DNA from: Pseudomonas bijieensis
GTDB lineage: Bacteria; Pseudomonadota; Gammaproteobacteria; Pseudomonadales; Pseudomonadaceae
Length of the DNA stretch: 64,000 nt
Direction: 5' to 3'
NCBI RefSeq assembly: GCF_013347965.1
Contig: NZ_CP048810.1
Coordinates: 5,889,501-5,953,500 of the forward strand
The translations under genes and the position numbers were made by a program. Under the pieces are notes generated by a model that saw only the letters and a program-made list of their open reading frames with translations, searched no databases and was not told where the DNA came from. Of the stretch, positions 33,607 through 42,777 are shown piece by piece (within the stretch, counting starts at the first letter, position 1; every line of letters starts with the position of its first letter).

Positions 33607-36600
33607 CTACATATGTATAGGGGGGCTTGTAAACAGGGTTGGGAGGGACCCATACAACGAAAGAAGTCTGCTTAATTGAGGGGCGGTCATCCCGAACGCC
33701 AGGCTGAGCGTCAGGGTTTGCGAGAGGAATTTCGAATTGCCCAGCGTGAGGCTTTCCGCCAGTGCCACGCACTTTTCCCGCAGCACGCGAAGTGCGCCAT
33801 CGTCCGTCGGTGGGTTTTGACCAAGGCCTTCGCTCGCCAGATCCCGGTAGAAGTTGAGGTGGTGATCGCAAAGGTTTGTTTTTCGAAGATCCTGGCTTTC
33901 GATGAGGCGAGTCTTATCGGTCTCCAGGGTCCATTTGCGTGTTTCAAGGCTGTACCTCAGACCGCCGCGAGCGCCATCCTTGAGCGCGATATTCAGTACT
34001 TGCAAATCTCTGGTGGCAAGAGCGGACAGTTCGCTGGGCCATGCCGCCGAGGGATCGAGGGGGAAAGTGAAATACCGAGCGTCGAGCGCCTCTACATAAA
34101 CCCGTTCGAATAAGGTATCGACCGCATACACGATGCCTTGGGCAGTGATGACCCGTATCTTGTCGACAAGGTCTTCAACCTCATAGGTGGGGAGATGAAT
34201 AATCGTTGTGCCTATCTGCAACAGGTTGGCAGAAAGATTGATCTCGACCGTCCCCAAGTGCGTGGCGTCGAGCTCCCATATCGAGGCATTCGGCAATCGG
34301 GGCTTGGCCCCGGCCAGGGCACCGGGTGTGGATAGTCGTAGCGTCATGTCCGGGCTTAGATGCACGAGGTAGGTCGCGCCTTCGCCGATCAAAACTTCAA
34401 TACCGGTTTGTTCCGAGGGGGAGGTGAGCTGCGCGCAGGTGGCTCGATTGCGCATGTAATAAGGGCTCTTGTCCGAGGGGGCAAGATGCATATATTTCTT
34501 TCTGGTCGCCGTGAGGGGCAATGACACGTCGGTTTTCCAGCCCACCGACGATTGGCCAATGAATGTCTCGTCCAGTAGAAGGCCATAGTCGGGTGTCGGT
34601 TGGACGAGGCGGTAGGACACACCGTCATTCATGATGAGCGTAACGAGGTGGTTCGAACCCAGGGCGGAAAATGCACGTCGCTTGGTGCGGGTATTCTGTG
34701 CGGTGTAACGCTCATCGGAGCTGGCCAGGTTCTTCAGGGCAACTTGATGCGCGCCGAAGTATAAGGTCAGGCCGCATTCCCCATACTTTACGGTGTTCCA
34801 ATCATCATCGTCGTGGGTGACTTGGACATTGTAATGGGCTTCGATCCGCGTCAGTTCGGCGCTGGCATAATCCAGATGCACCGTGGTGGTGAAGTCGCTG
34901 CGTTGTATGACCTGAAGCGTCGTCGACGCGGTAAGGCGTGACAGGTAATAACTGGTGTCCTTGTCATGTGCGACCCGGTGCGTTTTCTGGTTGTTCAAGA
35001 TAACCGGGCTGCGCGGTGTTCCTTGCTGGGTGATGACCGCTTCGATGTCGAGGGGCAGGCTCTGTTCGATCGTATCGGGCAGGTCGGGCACCAAGTGATA
35101 GCCATCCTTTGTCACGAAGGTAAGTTTGTTGTTTCGAATGTGCCGTTTGTTGTCGACGGGTCGGTAGGCCTTCTTGATGATCACTTCCCGCAGTTGCCAG
35201 TCATCTGCGTCAAAGCCCGAGGTCACGACGAGGCTGTCCCCTTCGATCTTCCAGCCTTCGATCAGGTCGGCCCTCCAGTCCAGCGCAATCACGCTATTGC
35301 CGATGCCGTCCTCGCTGATCGATACGCTGCCCGGTTTATGGGCGATGGCATAGACATCATTGCCCGGCCCACCGTCTGCGTCGCGGTTGTCGGCACCTAG
35401 AAGGAAAATCTGGTCATCGCCTGCCCCGGCCTCGATTGAATCATTGCCGCGGGATTTAATGATGTTCGAGCCGGCGGTGCCCCTGATGACGTTGGTCCTG
35501 CCCTCCTGTATCTCTACATGCTCGATGCTTTCCAGGACTGCATGGGGATAGTGCACCTTCGCTTGCTCTTGAATGATGATGGACAGGTGCCCGGCTTCCA
35601 GATCGACGTGGTAGCCGAGTTGTTCCTGGGGACCTTTGGTTCGGCCTGATAAAATAATCGTGTCATTGCCTTTTCCGCCCACTAACCGATTGGGTGGCAA
35701 GGGCGGGTTTGTGCGGAGCGTCTGCGGCGAACCTTCGAAAATGAAAACATCATCTTTCTCACCTCCAGTCAGTTTCTTAACGCCTGCGCCGTAATGGAAG
35801 ACGTTCGGTTTTTTTTCAACGCCCGAGATGGTGTCGTTTCCGCCACCGATATGCCAATGGATACCCTTGTGTTCCGCCGAGGTGCCAAGGACTGCACCGG
35901 GCGTATCGACAGTGACACCGTCGCGCGCGTCAATAGTGTCGTCGCTGTCTTTGATCGTGGGACGGACTCGAGTCGCTTGGTATCGTTCACCGGTCCACCA
36001 ATTCCAGGTGTTGTACGTCACCGCTTCCAGTTCGACATTGAACTTGCCGTTTACGATGGCTTCGGTGCTGTCTCTTAATGTGCCTTGCAGTAATTTCAAG
36101 GCAGTGGCCCGAAGTTGCCGGGTATGTTCAGCGGTGGTCTTGGCGGTGGTGTAGCGCTGCTGAATATCGTCATCAGGGCTGATCATCCAGAAGGCGAACC
36201 ACCCTGTACGCAGGCGCTCATGGACGGTGAGTTCTATGTAGTCGTCGATCTCGTCGACTTCACGAATCGCGCCCCAGATCTGCGAACCCACCGCCAGGAT
36301 GAGTCCTGCGGCAAGGCCCACCGGACCGGCTGAAGTAAACCCTGCCAGCGCCGCTACGCCGATGGTCACGGTCATGGCCGCGCTGGTCATACTCAATGCC
36401 GCGTTGACGTAATGGTCCGTGGCGTCACGGCCATTGGCGGCGGCCTTGAGCGAATCAACGGCGGCGATGATATCGAAGGGAAGCGTCAGCACGCTGGCGA
36501 TCAAGCCACTTGCGCGCCCTAGCCTCAAGGCGAATGAGGTCTTGGCGAAACTCCCGAGGGCGCTCTGGCCGGCCGTGAGCATCTGCATGGCTTGCCTGGT

Positions 36601-37338
36601 TATCGCGGCCTCGAGGCCAATTGAAGCCAGCTCGGCCGTTACGCTGGCCCCGTTGAAGACGGACTGATAGGCGTCCTTGTTCCGGATGGCGTCTTGCAAA
36701 CCGCGTAAGCCGCTGTAGATGCCGAAGGCCTGGAGTCCGAGGCCCGTTGGGATGAGGAGATTACTCTTGGTTTTATTCACCCAACTCAAGGTTCGTTGTG
36801 TGAGCACAGAGGTATTCAGTTTTTGAGCGGCGTTTAAAAGCCTTTCAAGCGAGCCTCGATAATCGCCGGGTTCAGCCGGTATATCTGGAATCTCCCGCAA
36901 CAAAGGGCGCGCGGTGGGTGGGCGCTGGCTGGCGATTTCGAACAGTAGCGTTGGCAGCCGATAGTCGTTCGCGTCAACGGTGCGGTTTATACAGGCTTGG
37001 ATATCAACCGGGTTGAACTGCAAGGTGTCCACGAAAACGCGATGGGGGCTGCGGAAAAAAGTATTGTCGCCATTCAGAGGCTGTCCATCGGTGATTGCAC
37101 CCAAGGCGTCCAAGGCTGAACGGGTCACTGTCACGGAACCGATGTGTAGCGGGCCATAAAGTTTATCTACAACTTCGAGTTGGGCCTGTCTTTGTCTGTG
37201 TTGCGGGTCGATCGGCGTTTCATCGCCGGCCCGGAAGTCGAGCGTCTCGACGTCATGTTCATTGGCCTGCAAGCCTAGATCGGTAATAACTACGCCAGTG
37301 TCGTGAGAAACGGAGTCGAGGTGAAACACCTTGGCCAT
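33607..37338 (-). CDS. Mcf/FitD-like large toxin with TcdA/TcdB-type pore region and RTX repeats
   Basis: AAGGAAG six bases before the ATG supports the start of this 1243-residue protein. Residues about 190-375 are long amphipathic and hydrophobic helices (SAAMTVTIGVAALAGF, AGPVGLAAGLILAVGSQIWG), as in TcdA/TcdB and Mcf pore-forming domains. Residues about 498-664 hold RTX-like calcium repeats: GGGNDTISG, GGKGNDTI, GAGDDQIFLLG, GGPGNDVY. The remaining 570 residues are beta-rich and unfamiliar. There is no N-terminal signal peptide and no type I secretion gene nearby. A role against insects, protozoa or other eukaryotic cells is inferred from the Mcf/FitD resemblance. Confidence 0.75.
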   Translation of the reverse strand: MAKVFHLDSVSHDTGVVITDLGLQANEHDVETLDFRAGDETPIDPQHRQRQAQLEVVDKLYGPLHIGSVTVTRSALDALGAITDGQPLNGDNTFFRSPHRVFVDTLQFNPVDIQACINRTVDANDYRLPTLLFEIASQRPPTARPLLREIPDIPAEPGDYRGSLERLLNAAQKLNTSVLTQRTLSWVNKTKSNLLIPTGLGLQAFGIYSGLRGLQDAIRNKDAYQSVFNGASVTAELASIGLEAAITRQAMQMLTAGQSALGSFAKTSFALRLGRASGLIASVLTLPFDIIAAVDSLKAAANGRDATDHYVNAALSMTSAAMTVTIGVAALAGFTSAGPVGLAAGLILAVGSQIWGAIREVDEIDDYIELTVHERLRTGWFAFWMISPDDDIQQRYTTAKTTAEHTRQLRATALKLLQGTLRDSTEAIVNGKFNVELEAVTYNTWNWWTGERYQATRVRPTIKDSDDTIDARDGVTVDTPGAVLGTSAEHKGIHWHIGGGNDTISGVEKKPNVFHYGAGVKKLTGGEKDDVFIFEGSPQTLRTNPPLPPNRLVGGKGNDTIILSGRTKGPQEQLGYHVDLEAGHLSIIIQEQAKVHYPHAVLESIEHVEIQEGRTNVIRGTAGSNIIKSRGNDSIEAGAGDDQIFLLGADNRDADGGPGNDVYAIAHKPGSVSISEDGIGNSVIALDWRADLIEGWKIEGDSLVVTSGFDADDWQLREVIIKKAYRPVDNKRHIRNNKLTFVTKDGYHLVPDLPDTIEQSLPLDIEAVITQQGTPRSPVILNNQKTHRVAHDKDTSYYLSRLTASTTLQVIQRSDFTTTVHLDYASAELTRIEAHYNVQVTHDDDDWNTVKYGECGLTLYFGAHQVALKNLASSDERYTAQNTRTKRRAFSALGSNHLVTLIMNDGVSYRLVQPTPDYGLLLDETFIGQSSVGWKTDVSLPLTATRKKYMHLAPSDKSPYYMRNRATCAQLTSPSEQTGIEVLIGEGATYLVHLSPDMTLRLSTPGALAGAKPRLPNASIWELDATHLGTVEINLSANLLQIGTTIIHLPTYEVEDLVDKIRVITAQGIVYAVDTLFERVYVEALDARYFTFPLDPSAAWPSELSALATRDLQVLNIALKDGARGGLRYSLETRKWTLETDKTRLIESQDLRKTNLCDHHLNFYRDLASEGLGQNPPTDDGALRVLREKCVALAESLTLGNSKFLSQTLTLSLAFGMTAPQLSRLLSLYGSLPTLFTSPPIHM

Positions 37339-37478
37339 TGTGAACTTCCTTGTTCAACGATAATGAATGGCCTTCTATGTAAAGTATTTTTCTGAGAGGT
37401 GTATATCAATTGGTTGTTGCGACGTTTTGCGAGGGCCTTGAACCTTAAGAGATGAAGTGATTAAAAAAATAACGCGCC

Positions 37479-38108
37479 TCAATGGGTCGACAGTAAGGAG
37501 GCTGCGCCAGCACCGCCAAATAATCCTGCACTGATGCGGTTGAACCAACTCTGGCCTTTGCCCGTACGCAAATACCGCGCCGCACCGTGGGCGCCGAGGC
37601 CGTAGGCCAGCTTGCAGAACAGGTCGAGTACAGTCCAGGTGGCGATCATGATCAACAGTTGTGGCAGGAACGCTTGCTCGGCGCTCAAGAACTGCGGCAG
37701 GAAAGCGGCGAAGAACAGGATGTCCTTCGGGTTGCTGGCGCCCAGCACGAATGCCCGGCCGAACAAGGCGCGAAAACGTGGAACGGCGGCGGCCTGGGGC
37801 ACTTCAGCGCCTTGGGCAGGTTGGCGCGATTGCTGCCAGCTCTGCCAGGCCAGGTAGAACAGGTACAGCGCACCGACGATCTTCAGGGCGCTGAACAACT
37901 GCTCCGACGCCAGCAACAACGCACCGAGCCCCAGCGCCGAGGCACTCAGCAGGCAAATCGAGGCGATCACTCCGCCGAGGAACGCCGGGTACGAGCGGCG
38001 CAGGCCGTAGTTCAGGCTGTTGCCGATCATCAACAGCGACAACGGGCCGGGGATAAGGATCACCACCAAGGCGGCGCCGCTGAACAACAGCCAGGTTTCC
38101 AGATTCAT
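37479..38108 (-). CDS. LysE family amino acid exporter
   Basis: The 209-residue protein has six hydrophobic segments and the family start LFSGAALVVILIPGPLSLLMIGNSL. FVLGASNPKDILFFAAFLPQF near residue 120 is the second LysE/RhtB hallmark. It exports amino acids or similar small molecules through the inner membrane. AGGAG seven bases upstream supports the ATG; a longer upstream frame has no support. Its substrate is unknown. Confidence 0.9.
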   Translation of the reverse strand: MNLETWLLFSGAALVVILIPGPLSLLMIGNSLNYGLRRSYPAFLGGVIASICLLSASALGLGALLLASEQLFSALKIVGALYLFYLAWQSWQQSRQPAQGAEVPQAAAVPRFRALFGRAFVLGASNPKDILFFAAFLPQFLSAEQAFLPQLLIMIATWTVLDLFCKLAYGLGAHGAARYLRTGKGQSWFNRISAGLFGGAGAASLLSTH

Positions 38109-38126
38109 TGCTTTGCTCCTGATGGA

Positions 38127-38152
38127 CAAAAGCCTCACCCAATGGGTGAGGC
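38127..38152 (-). terminator. Terminator of the purine permease gene
   Basis: On the minus strand GCCTCACCC and GGGTGAGGC form a tight hairpin with a three-base loop, followed by TTTT. It lies between the permease stop and the LysE-type start. Confidence 0.7.
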
Positions 38153-38169
38153 GGGGGTTACGGTATCGC

Positions 38170-39519
38170 TTACAAGAAGATGAACTTGGCGATGAAGATC
38201 GCGCAGAGCACCCACAGGCTGACGGAGATTTCCTTGCGTTTGCCAGTGCCGGCCTTGAGCACCACATAGGTGATGAAACCCAGGGCAATGCCGTCGGCGA
38301 CCGAGAACGTCAGGGGCATCATGATGGCCGTGACGATGGCCGGGATGCTGTCGGTCGCCTCGTCCCATTCGATGTGGGCCATGCCGCCCATCATCAGCAT
38401 GGCGACGTAGATCAAGGCCCCGGCGGTGGCGTAGGCCGGGATCATCCCGGCCAGTGGCGCGAAGAACATCGCGGCAATAAATAGCACACCAACCGTCACG
38501 GCGGTAAGCCCCGTGCGGCCACCGGCGGCCACACCGGCGGCGCTTTCCACGTAGCTGGTCACTGGCGGCACGCCAACCATGGCACCGAATACGCTGGAGG
38601 CGCTGTCGGCTTTCAAGGCACGGGAGAGATTCTCGATCCTGCCATCGGCTTTCACCAGGCCCGCGCGCTGGGCGACGCCCATCAGCGTGCCGGCGGTGTC
38701 GAACATGTGCACGAACAGGAAGGCCAGCACCACGCTGATCATGCTGACGTTGAACACGCCAACGACGTCCATCGCCATCCAGGTCGGTGCCAGGCTCGGC
38801 GGTGTGGACATGATGCCGTTGTACTGCACCAGCCCCAGGCCCCAACCGGCCAGGGTCACGGCGATGATGCTGATGAGGATCGCGCCGAATACCCGGTGAT
38901 AACTGAGCACGGCGATCATCAGGAAGCACACGGCGGCGAGCAGCGGACCGGGTTCGCGCAACGAGCCGAGCTTGATCAGCGTGGCGGGGCTGTCGACGAT
39001 GATCCCGGCGGTTTTCAGGCCGATCAGCCCGAGGAACAACCCGACCCCTGCGCCCATGGCGAACCGCAGGCTCACCGGAATGCTGTTGAGCAGCCACTCC
39101 CGCACCCGGGACAAGGTCAGGATCATGAACAGCACACCGGAAATAAACACTGCACCCAATGCGGTTTCCCAGTTGTAGCCCATGGTGCCGACCACGGTGT
39201 AGGTGAAGAAGGCGTTCAGGCCCATGCCCGGCGCCAGGCCCACCGGCCAGTTGGCGTACAGGCCCATCAACAGGCAACCCAGGGCGGCGGCGATGCAAGT
39301 GGCGACGAATGCCGCGCCGTGATCGATGCCGGCGTCGGCCATGATGTTGGGGTTGACGAAGATGATGTAGGCCATGGTGATGAAGGTCGTCAGGCCGGCA
39401 ATCAGCTCGGTCTTCACCGTGGTGCCGTGCAAGCTGAGTTTGAAGAGGCGTTCCAGCCAGCCACTGCGTAGTGGCGGCGAAAGGTCCAGCGTCTGGGCTT
39501 CGGGTTTGCGGCTTTCCAC
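38170..39519 (-). CDS. NCS2 family guanine/hypoxanthine (AzgA-like) permease
   Basis: The 449-residue membrane protein has about 13 helices. TTFITMAYIIFVNPNIM, GLAPGMGLNAFFTYTVV, FLFVHMFDTAGTLMGVA and TSYVESAAGVAAGGRTGLTA are hallmarks of the AzgA/PbuG/YjcD branch, proton symporters for hypoxanthine, guanine or adenine. It fits a role in bringing purines to the catabolic enzymes at 26.5-31.8 kb. Two operator-like palindromes lie 98-150 bases upstream, both shared with the puuE/hiuH gap. Confidence 0.93.
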   Translation of the reverse strand: MESRKPEAQTLDLSPPLRSGWLERLFKLSLHGTTVKTELIAGLTTFITMAYIIFVNPNIMADAGIDHGAAFVATCIAAALGCLLMGLYANWPVGLAPGMGLNAFFTYTVVGTMGYNWETALGAVFISGVLFMILTLSRVREWLLNSIPVSLRFAMGAGVGLFLGLIGLKTAGIIVDSPATLIKLGSLREPGPLLAAVCFLMIAVLSYHRVFGAILISIIAVTLAGWGLGLVQYNGIMSTPPSLAPTWMAMDVVGVFNVSMISVVLAFLFVHMFDTAGTLMGVAQRAGLVKADGRIENLSRALKADSASSVFGAMVGVPPVTSYVESAAGVAAGGRTGLTAVTVGVLFIAAMFFAPLAGMIPAYATAGALIYVAMLMMGGMAHIEWDEATDSIPAIVTAIMMPLTFSVADGIALGFITYVVLKAGTGKRKEISVSLWVLCAIFIAKFIFL

Positions 39520-39616
39520 AGCGAGTACTCCTCAAGAGTCTTATTGTTATTTCCAGCACCGCACACACCCTGGGGTGGCTGCGATGCGCTGAGGCAGGTA
39601 AGGCTGGCGAAGTATG

Positions 39617-39632
39617 TTGACCTTTTGGTCAG
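39617..39632. promoter_or_regulatory. RutR-like palindrome upstream of the purine permease
   Basis: TTGACCTTTTGGTCAG is an inverted repeat of TGACC/GGTCA with a four-base spacer and matches the RutR consensus at 12 of 14 defined positions. It lies about 98 bases before the permease start. Confidence 0.45.
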
Positions 39633-39658
39633 GAACTCGCACGAAGCGAATTATGCTT

Positions 39659-39668
39659 TTGTATACAA
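39659..39668. promoter_or_regulatory. TTGTATACAA palindrome upstream of the purine permease
   Basis: The palindrome extends to TTTGTATACAAA. It is identical over ten bases to 31126-31135 upstream of puuE. The 336-base gap between the permease and the MarR gene holds this site, 39617 and a REP pair. Confidence 0.55.
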
Positions 39669-39737
39669 ATAAAGCAAATAATGTTTTCTGTGTTGTCGAC
39701 GAAATGTCTGGCGATAGGGATATATCGCCCATGCGGA

Positions 39738-39821
39738 CGCTATCGCGAGTAAGCTTTGCTCCCACAGAGGGATGCGGTGCCCAATGAGTTCGATTGTGGG
39801 AGCAAGGCTTGCCCGCGATAG
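39738..39821. repeat. REP pair in outward order
   Basis: CGCTATCGCGAGTAAGCTTTG..CCCACAG is followed by TGTGGGAGCAAGGCTTGCCCGCGATAG. The order of halves is reversed relative to most pairs here. Confidence 0.75.
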
Positions 39822-39855
39822 CAATAGCCCTGGCGCCACAAATCTTGCGGAAAAC

Positions 39856-40302
39856 TCAGTCAATAGGCACAGGACTCTTCCCCAGAGCCAGGTTCACCGC
39901 CAACCACCCATCCACCGCCGCCTCCCCAGCCTCGGCAAACACCCGCTCCAGCAATTTCACCTGCTCACGCCGCAACGCCTGCTCGAAGCGCTCGCCTTCG
40001 GCCGTCAGTTCCAACAGGCGCTTACGCTTGTCAGTCTCGGACGCGACGCTGTTCACCAGGTGCATTTCCATCAACTGGCGCAACGGCATGTTCAGCGCCT
40101 GTTTGCTCACTCCGAGCAGGGCCAGCAACTCCTTTACGCTCAACGAGGGATAGCGGGCGATGAAAAAAACGATGCGCTGGTGGACCCGGCTCAACCCACG
40201 ACGCTCGAGCATTTCATCGGCCTTGGCGGTGAACGCCTGGTAACCGAAGAAAAACGCTTCCATGGCCATTTGTTGGGAAGTCGGGTTTTTAAGGTCAATC
40301 AT
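39856..40302 (-). CDS. MarR family transcriptional regulator
   Basis: The 148-residue winged-helix protein has the recognition helix in SVKELLALLGVSKQALNMPLRQL and the wing in SETDKRKRLLELTAEGERF (the DxRxxxLxLT MarR hallmark). It is divergent from the aminotransferase, with 81 bases between the starts, and probably controls it and itself. The ligand is unknown. Confidence 0.9.
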   Translation of the reverse strand: MIDLKNPTSQQMAMEAFFFGYQAFTAKADEMLERRGLSRVHQRIVFFIARYPSLSVKELLALLGVSKQALNMPLRQLMEMHLVNSVASETDKRKRLLELTAEGERFEQALRREQVKLLERVFAEAGEAAVDGWLAVNLALGKSPVPID

Positions 40303-40335
40303 GTTGACGTATCCAGAGAGGTCGGAGTAATTTCG

Positions 40336-40350
40336 GTCAACAAGTTTGAC
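40336..40350. promoter_or_regulatory. Candidate MarR operator between the divergent genes
   Basis: GTCAACAAGTTTGAC is an inverted repeat with one mismatch, located between the MarR and aminotransferase starts. A further GTTGAC half lies beside the MarR start at 40303. Confidence 0.4.
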
Positions 40351-40383
40351 TCATTTTTCCAGTGACCCGCTACAGGTGATCCC

Positions 40384-41550
40384 ATGGCTTTTTCCGAACG
40401 TGTCTCGCGCCTCAAAAGTTCTTTGATTCGAGAAATCCTCGCTGCGGCGCAGCGCCCGGAAGTGATGTCGTTCGCTGGCGGCCTGCCGGCCGAGGCCATG
40501 CTGCCGAAAGTGGAGTGGGCGGCCATGCCATTGTCCATAGGCCAGTACGGCATGAGTGAAGGTGAACCGGCCCTGCGCGAAGCCTTGGCGGCTCAGGCAC
40601 GTTCCTTGGGCCTGGCCTGCGAGGCAAGCCAGGTGCTGGTGGTCAGCGGTTCCCAGCAAACCCTCGACCTGGCGGCCAAGCTGCACATCGACGTGGGTAC
40701 CGAAGTGATGCTCGAAGCGCCGACTTATCTGGCGGCGTTGCAGATTTTCCAGCTGTTCGGCGCTGACTGCATCACCGTGCCTCTGGAAGCCGACGGCCCA
40801 GACCTGAAGCAATTGCGGGCTCGCCTGGAGCGGCATCGGCCGGCGTTCATCTACCTGATTCCGACCTTCCAGAACCCCTCGGCGGTGCGCTATAGCGAGG
40901 CCAAGCGCGACGCGGTGGCGGCCTTGCTGGATGAGTTTGGCGTGACCCTGATCGAGGACGAACCCTACCGCGAACTGACCTTCGACGGCGGCAGCGCCAC
41001 GCCTATTGCCAGTCGCTTGAAGAAGGCCAGTTGGATCTACACCGGCACCGTGTCGAAAACCCTGTTGCCGGGGCTGCGGGTGGGTTATTTGATCGCCAGT
41101 GCGGATCTGTTCCCGCACCTGTTGCGGCTCAAGCAGTCGGCGGACCTGCACACCAATCGCATCGGTCAATGGCAGGCGCTGCAGTGGATCGGCACCGAGC
41201 AGTACCGTCTTCATTTGAGTGAGCTGCGGGACTTCTACCGCGACCGTCGCGACCGCTTCCAGGCTGCGCTGCAAAAGCATTTTTCCGAGATCGCGGATTG
41301 GAACGTGCCCCAGGGCGGATTGTTTTTCTGGCTGACTCTCAAACAACCGCTGGACACCCGCACCTTGCTCGCCGCCGCGCTGGCGGCCGATGTTGCGTTC
41401 ATGCCGGGGGAGCCGTTCTTTCCGGAGCCGGACAAGCATCCGGGGCACTTGCGCTTGAATTTCAGCCACATTGATCCGGCGCGGTTGGATGAAGGGCTCA
41501 AGCGGTTGGCGGGGGTAGTGCGGGGGGCTTTGGCGGTGAAAGCAGCTTGA
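40384..41550 (+). CDS. PLP-dependent aminotransferase, class I fold
   Basis: The protein of 388 residues has the substrate loop MSFAGGLPAEAMLPK, the cofactor segment IEDEPYREL and the Schiff-base lysine in YTGTVSKTLLPGLRVGY. VVSGSQQTLDLAAKL binds the phosphate. The pattern is that of the 2-aminoadipate/LysN and MocR-type group, but no DNA-binding domain is attached. The amino donor and acceptor are not evident. It faces a MarR regulator. Confidence 0.9.
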   Translation: MAFSERVSRLKSSLIREILAAAQRPEVMSFAGGLPAEAMLPKVEWAAMPLSIGQYGMSEGEPALREALAAQARSLGLACEASQVLVVSGSQQTLDLAAKLHIDVGTEVMLEAPTYLAALQIFQLFGADCITVPLEADGPDLKQLRARLERHRPAFIYLIPTFQNPSAVRYSEAKRDAVAALLDEFGVTLIEDEPYRELTFDGGSATPIASRLKKASWIYTGTVSKTLLPGLRVGYLIASADLFPHLLRLKQSADLHTNRIGQWQALQWIGTEQYRLHLSELRDFYRDRRDRFQAALQKHFSEIADWNVPQGGLFFWLTLKQPLDTRTLLAAALAADVAFMPGEPFFPEPDKHPGHLRLNFSHIDPARLDEGLKRLAGVVRGALAVKAA

Positions 41551-41574
41551 GTCATGCGGTGACTGGGCGGGCCC

Positions 41575-41651
41575 CATCGCGAGCAGGCTCGCTCCCACAG
41601 GGCTCTCCAGTTACCTACAGTTTCATTGTGGGAGCGAGCCTGCTCGCGATA
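41575..41651. repeat. REP pair in outward order
   Basis: ATCGCGAGCAGGCTCGCTCCCACAG and TGTGGGAGCGAGCCTGCTCGCGAT flank about 27 bases. It separates convergent genes. Confidence 0.8.
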
Positions 41652-41678
41652 GGGGTCCGCAAACACACCACAAAATTA

Positions 41679-42050
41679 TCAGACCGCAGAAAACCGCTTA
41701 TCCAGATAATCAATGATCGCCTTGGACTCATACATCCAGGAGGTCTGGCCATTCTCTTCGATACGCAGGCACGGCACCTTGATCCTGCCGCCTTGTTCCA
41801 GCAGTGTCTGACGATCCTGCTCGTTGTTCTTCGCATCGCGCAGGGCCACCGGCACGTTGAGGCGGCGCAGGGTGCGGCGGGTCTTCACGCAGAACGGGCA
41901 GGCGTGGAATTGATAGAGCGTCAGGCTGCGGGCGGCCTGGTCGACCTGCGCCTGGGCCTCGGCCGGGCGCTGTTTCTTGCCGGGGCGGGTGATGAAGTCG
42001 ATGAAGATGATGAGCTGGCCCAGGCCAACTCGAAGCGCTTTGACAATCAC
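41679..42050 (-). CDS. Glutaredoxin-like / GST N-terminal domain protein
   Basis: The GTG start (VIVKALRVGLGQLIIF) begins the conserved part; longer open sequence upstream is not coding. Residues 1-20 form a hydrophobic anchor (LGQLIIFIDFI). Residues 43-123 are a thioredoxin fold with CPFC as redox motif and a cis-Pro in IKVPCLRIEE. It probably acts in thiol-disulphide exchange at the membrane. It is downstream of folE beyond a terminator. Confidence 0.85.
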   Translation of the reverse strand: MIVKALRVGLGQLIIFIDFITRPGKKQRPAEAQAQVDQAARSLTLYQFHACPFCVKTRRTLRRLNVPVALRDAKNNEQDRQTLLEQGGRIKVPCLRIEENGQTSWMYESKAIIDYLDKRFSAV

Positions 42051-42111
42051 GGTATTAAGCCTCGCGGCAGGGAAGAAGAGGGCGCGCAGCTTACCTGATT
42101 TTTCGCAGGCG

Positions 42112-42140
42112 AAAAAAAACCGGCGATCGATGCCGGTTTT
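42112..42140 (-). terminator. Terminator after folE
   Basis: Read on the minus strand, AAAACCGGC and GCCGGTTTT pair around ATCGATC and are followed by a run of T. Confidence 0.85.
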
Positions 42141-42154
42141 CTTCAAGCGTCGGG

Positions 42155-42700
42155 TTACTTGATGAGGCTGAGGAATTCGCTGCGAGTGGCGGCATTTTCC
42201 CGGAACTCGCCGAGCATCACCGAGGTGATCATCGAGGAATTCTGCTTTTCCACACCGCGCATCATCATGCACATGTGCTTGGCCTCGATCACCACCGCCA
42301 CGCCCAGGGCGCCGGTCACTTGCTGGACCGCGTCGGCGATCTGGCGGCTGAGGTTTTCCTGGATCTGCAGGCGACGGGCATACATATCGACGATGCGCGC
42401 GACTTTCGACAGCCCCAGCACCTTGCCACTCGGGATGTAGGCCACGTGTGCCTTGCCGATGAAAGGCAGCAGGTGGTGTTCGCACAACGAGTACAACTCG
42501 ATGTCCTTGACCAGCACCATCTCGCTGTTGTCGGAGCTGAACAAGGCACCGTTGGTGACTTCTTCCAGGGTCTGTTCATAACCGCGGCAGAGGTACTGCA
42601 TGGCCTTGGCAGCACGCTTGGGCGTGTCGAGCAGGCCCTCGCGGGAAACGTCCTCGCCCAGTTGGCCGAGAATCGCGGTGTAATTCTGTTCCAGAGACAT
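42155..42700 (-). CDS. folE: GTP cyclohydrolase I
   Basis: The 181-residue protein carries the zinc ligands in LCEHHLLPF (Cys and His) and the later Cys in [11 protein letters not shown]. Signatures such as [20 protein letters not shown] and [14 protein letters not shown] confirm type I. It makes dihydroneopterin triphosphate from GTP for folate synthesis. Pseudomonads often have more than one folE; this is the copy next to the smr-prmB-aroC block. Confidence 0.96.
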   Translation of the reverse strand: MSLEQNYTAILGQLGEDVSREGLLDTPKRAAKAMQYLCRGYEQTLEEVTNGALFSSDNSEMVLVKDIELYSLCEHHLLPFIGKAHVAYIPSGKVLGLSKVARIVDMYARRLQIQENLSRQIADAVQQVTGALGVAVVIEAKHMCMMMRGVEKQNSSMITSVMLGEFRENAATRSEFLSLIK

Positions 42701-42777
42701 GAAACTACCTGTGGGATTTTACGCAAAGGGCAAGGGTACGGTGGCGGACACGGCGCTGCAAGCTCGGCAATCGCGGG

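Noticed and set aside
33607..37338. Assignment as a classic type I-secreted RTX toxin
   Set aside because: RTX repeats are few, and no HlyB/HlyD/TolC genes are adjacent, so the export route cannot be claimed.
38135..39568. Second minus-strand frame of about 470 codons overlapping the purine permease
   Set aside because: It is rich in Arg and His, lacks membrane segments and shadows a clear NCS2 permease in another frame.
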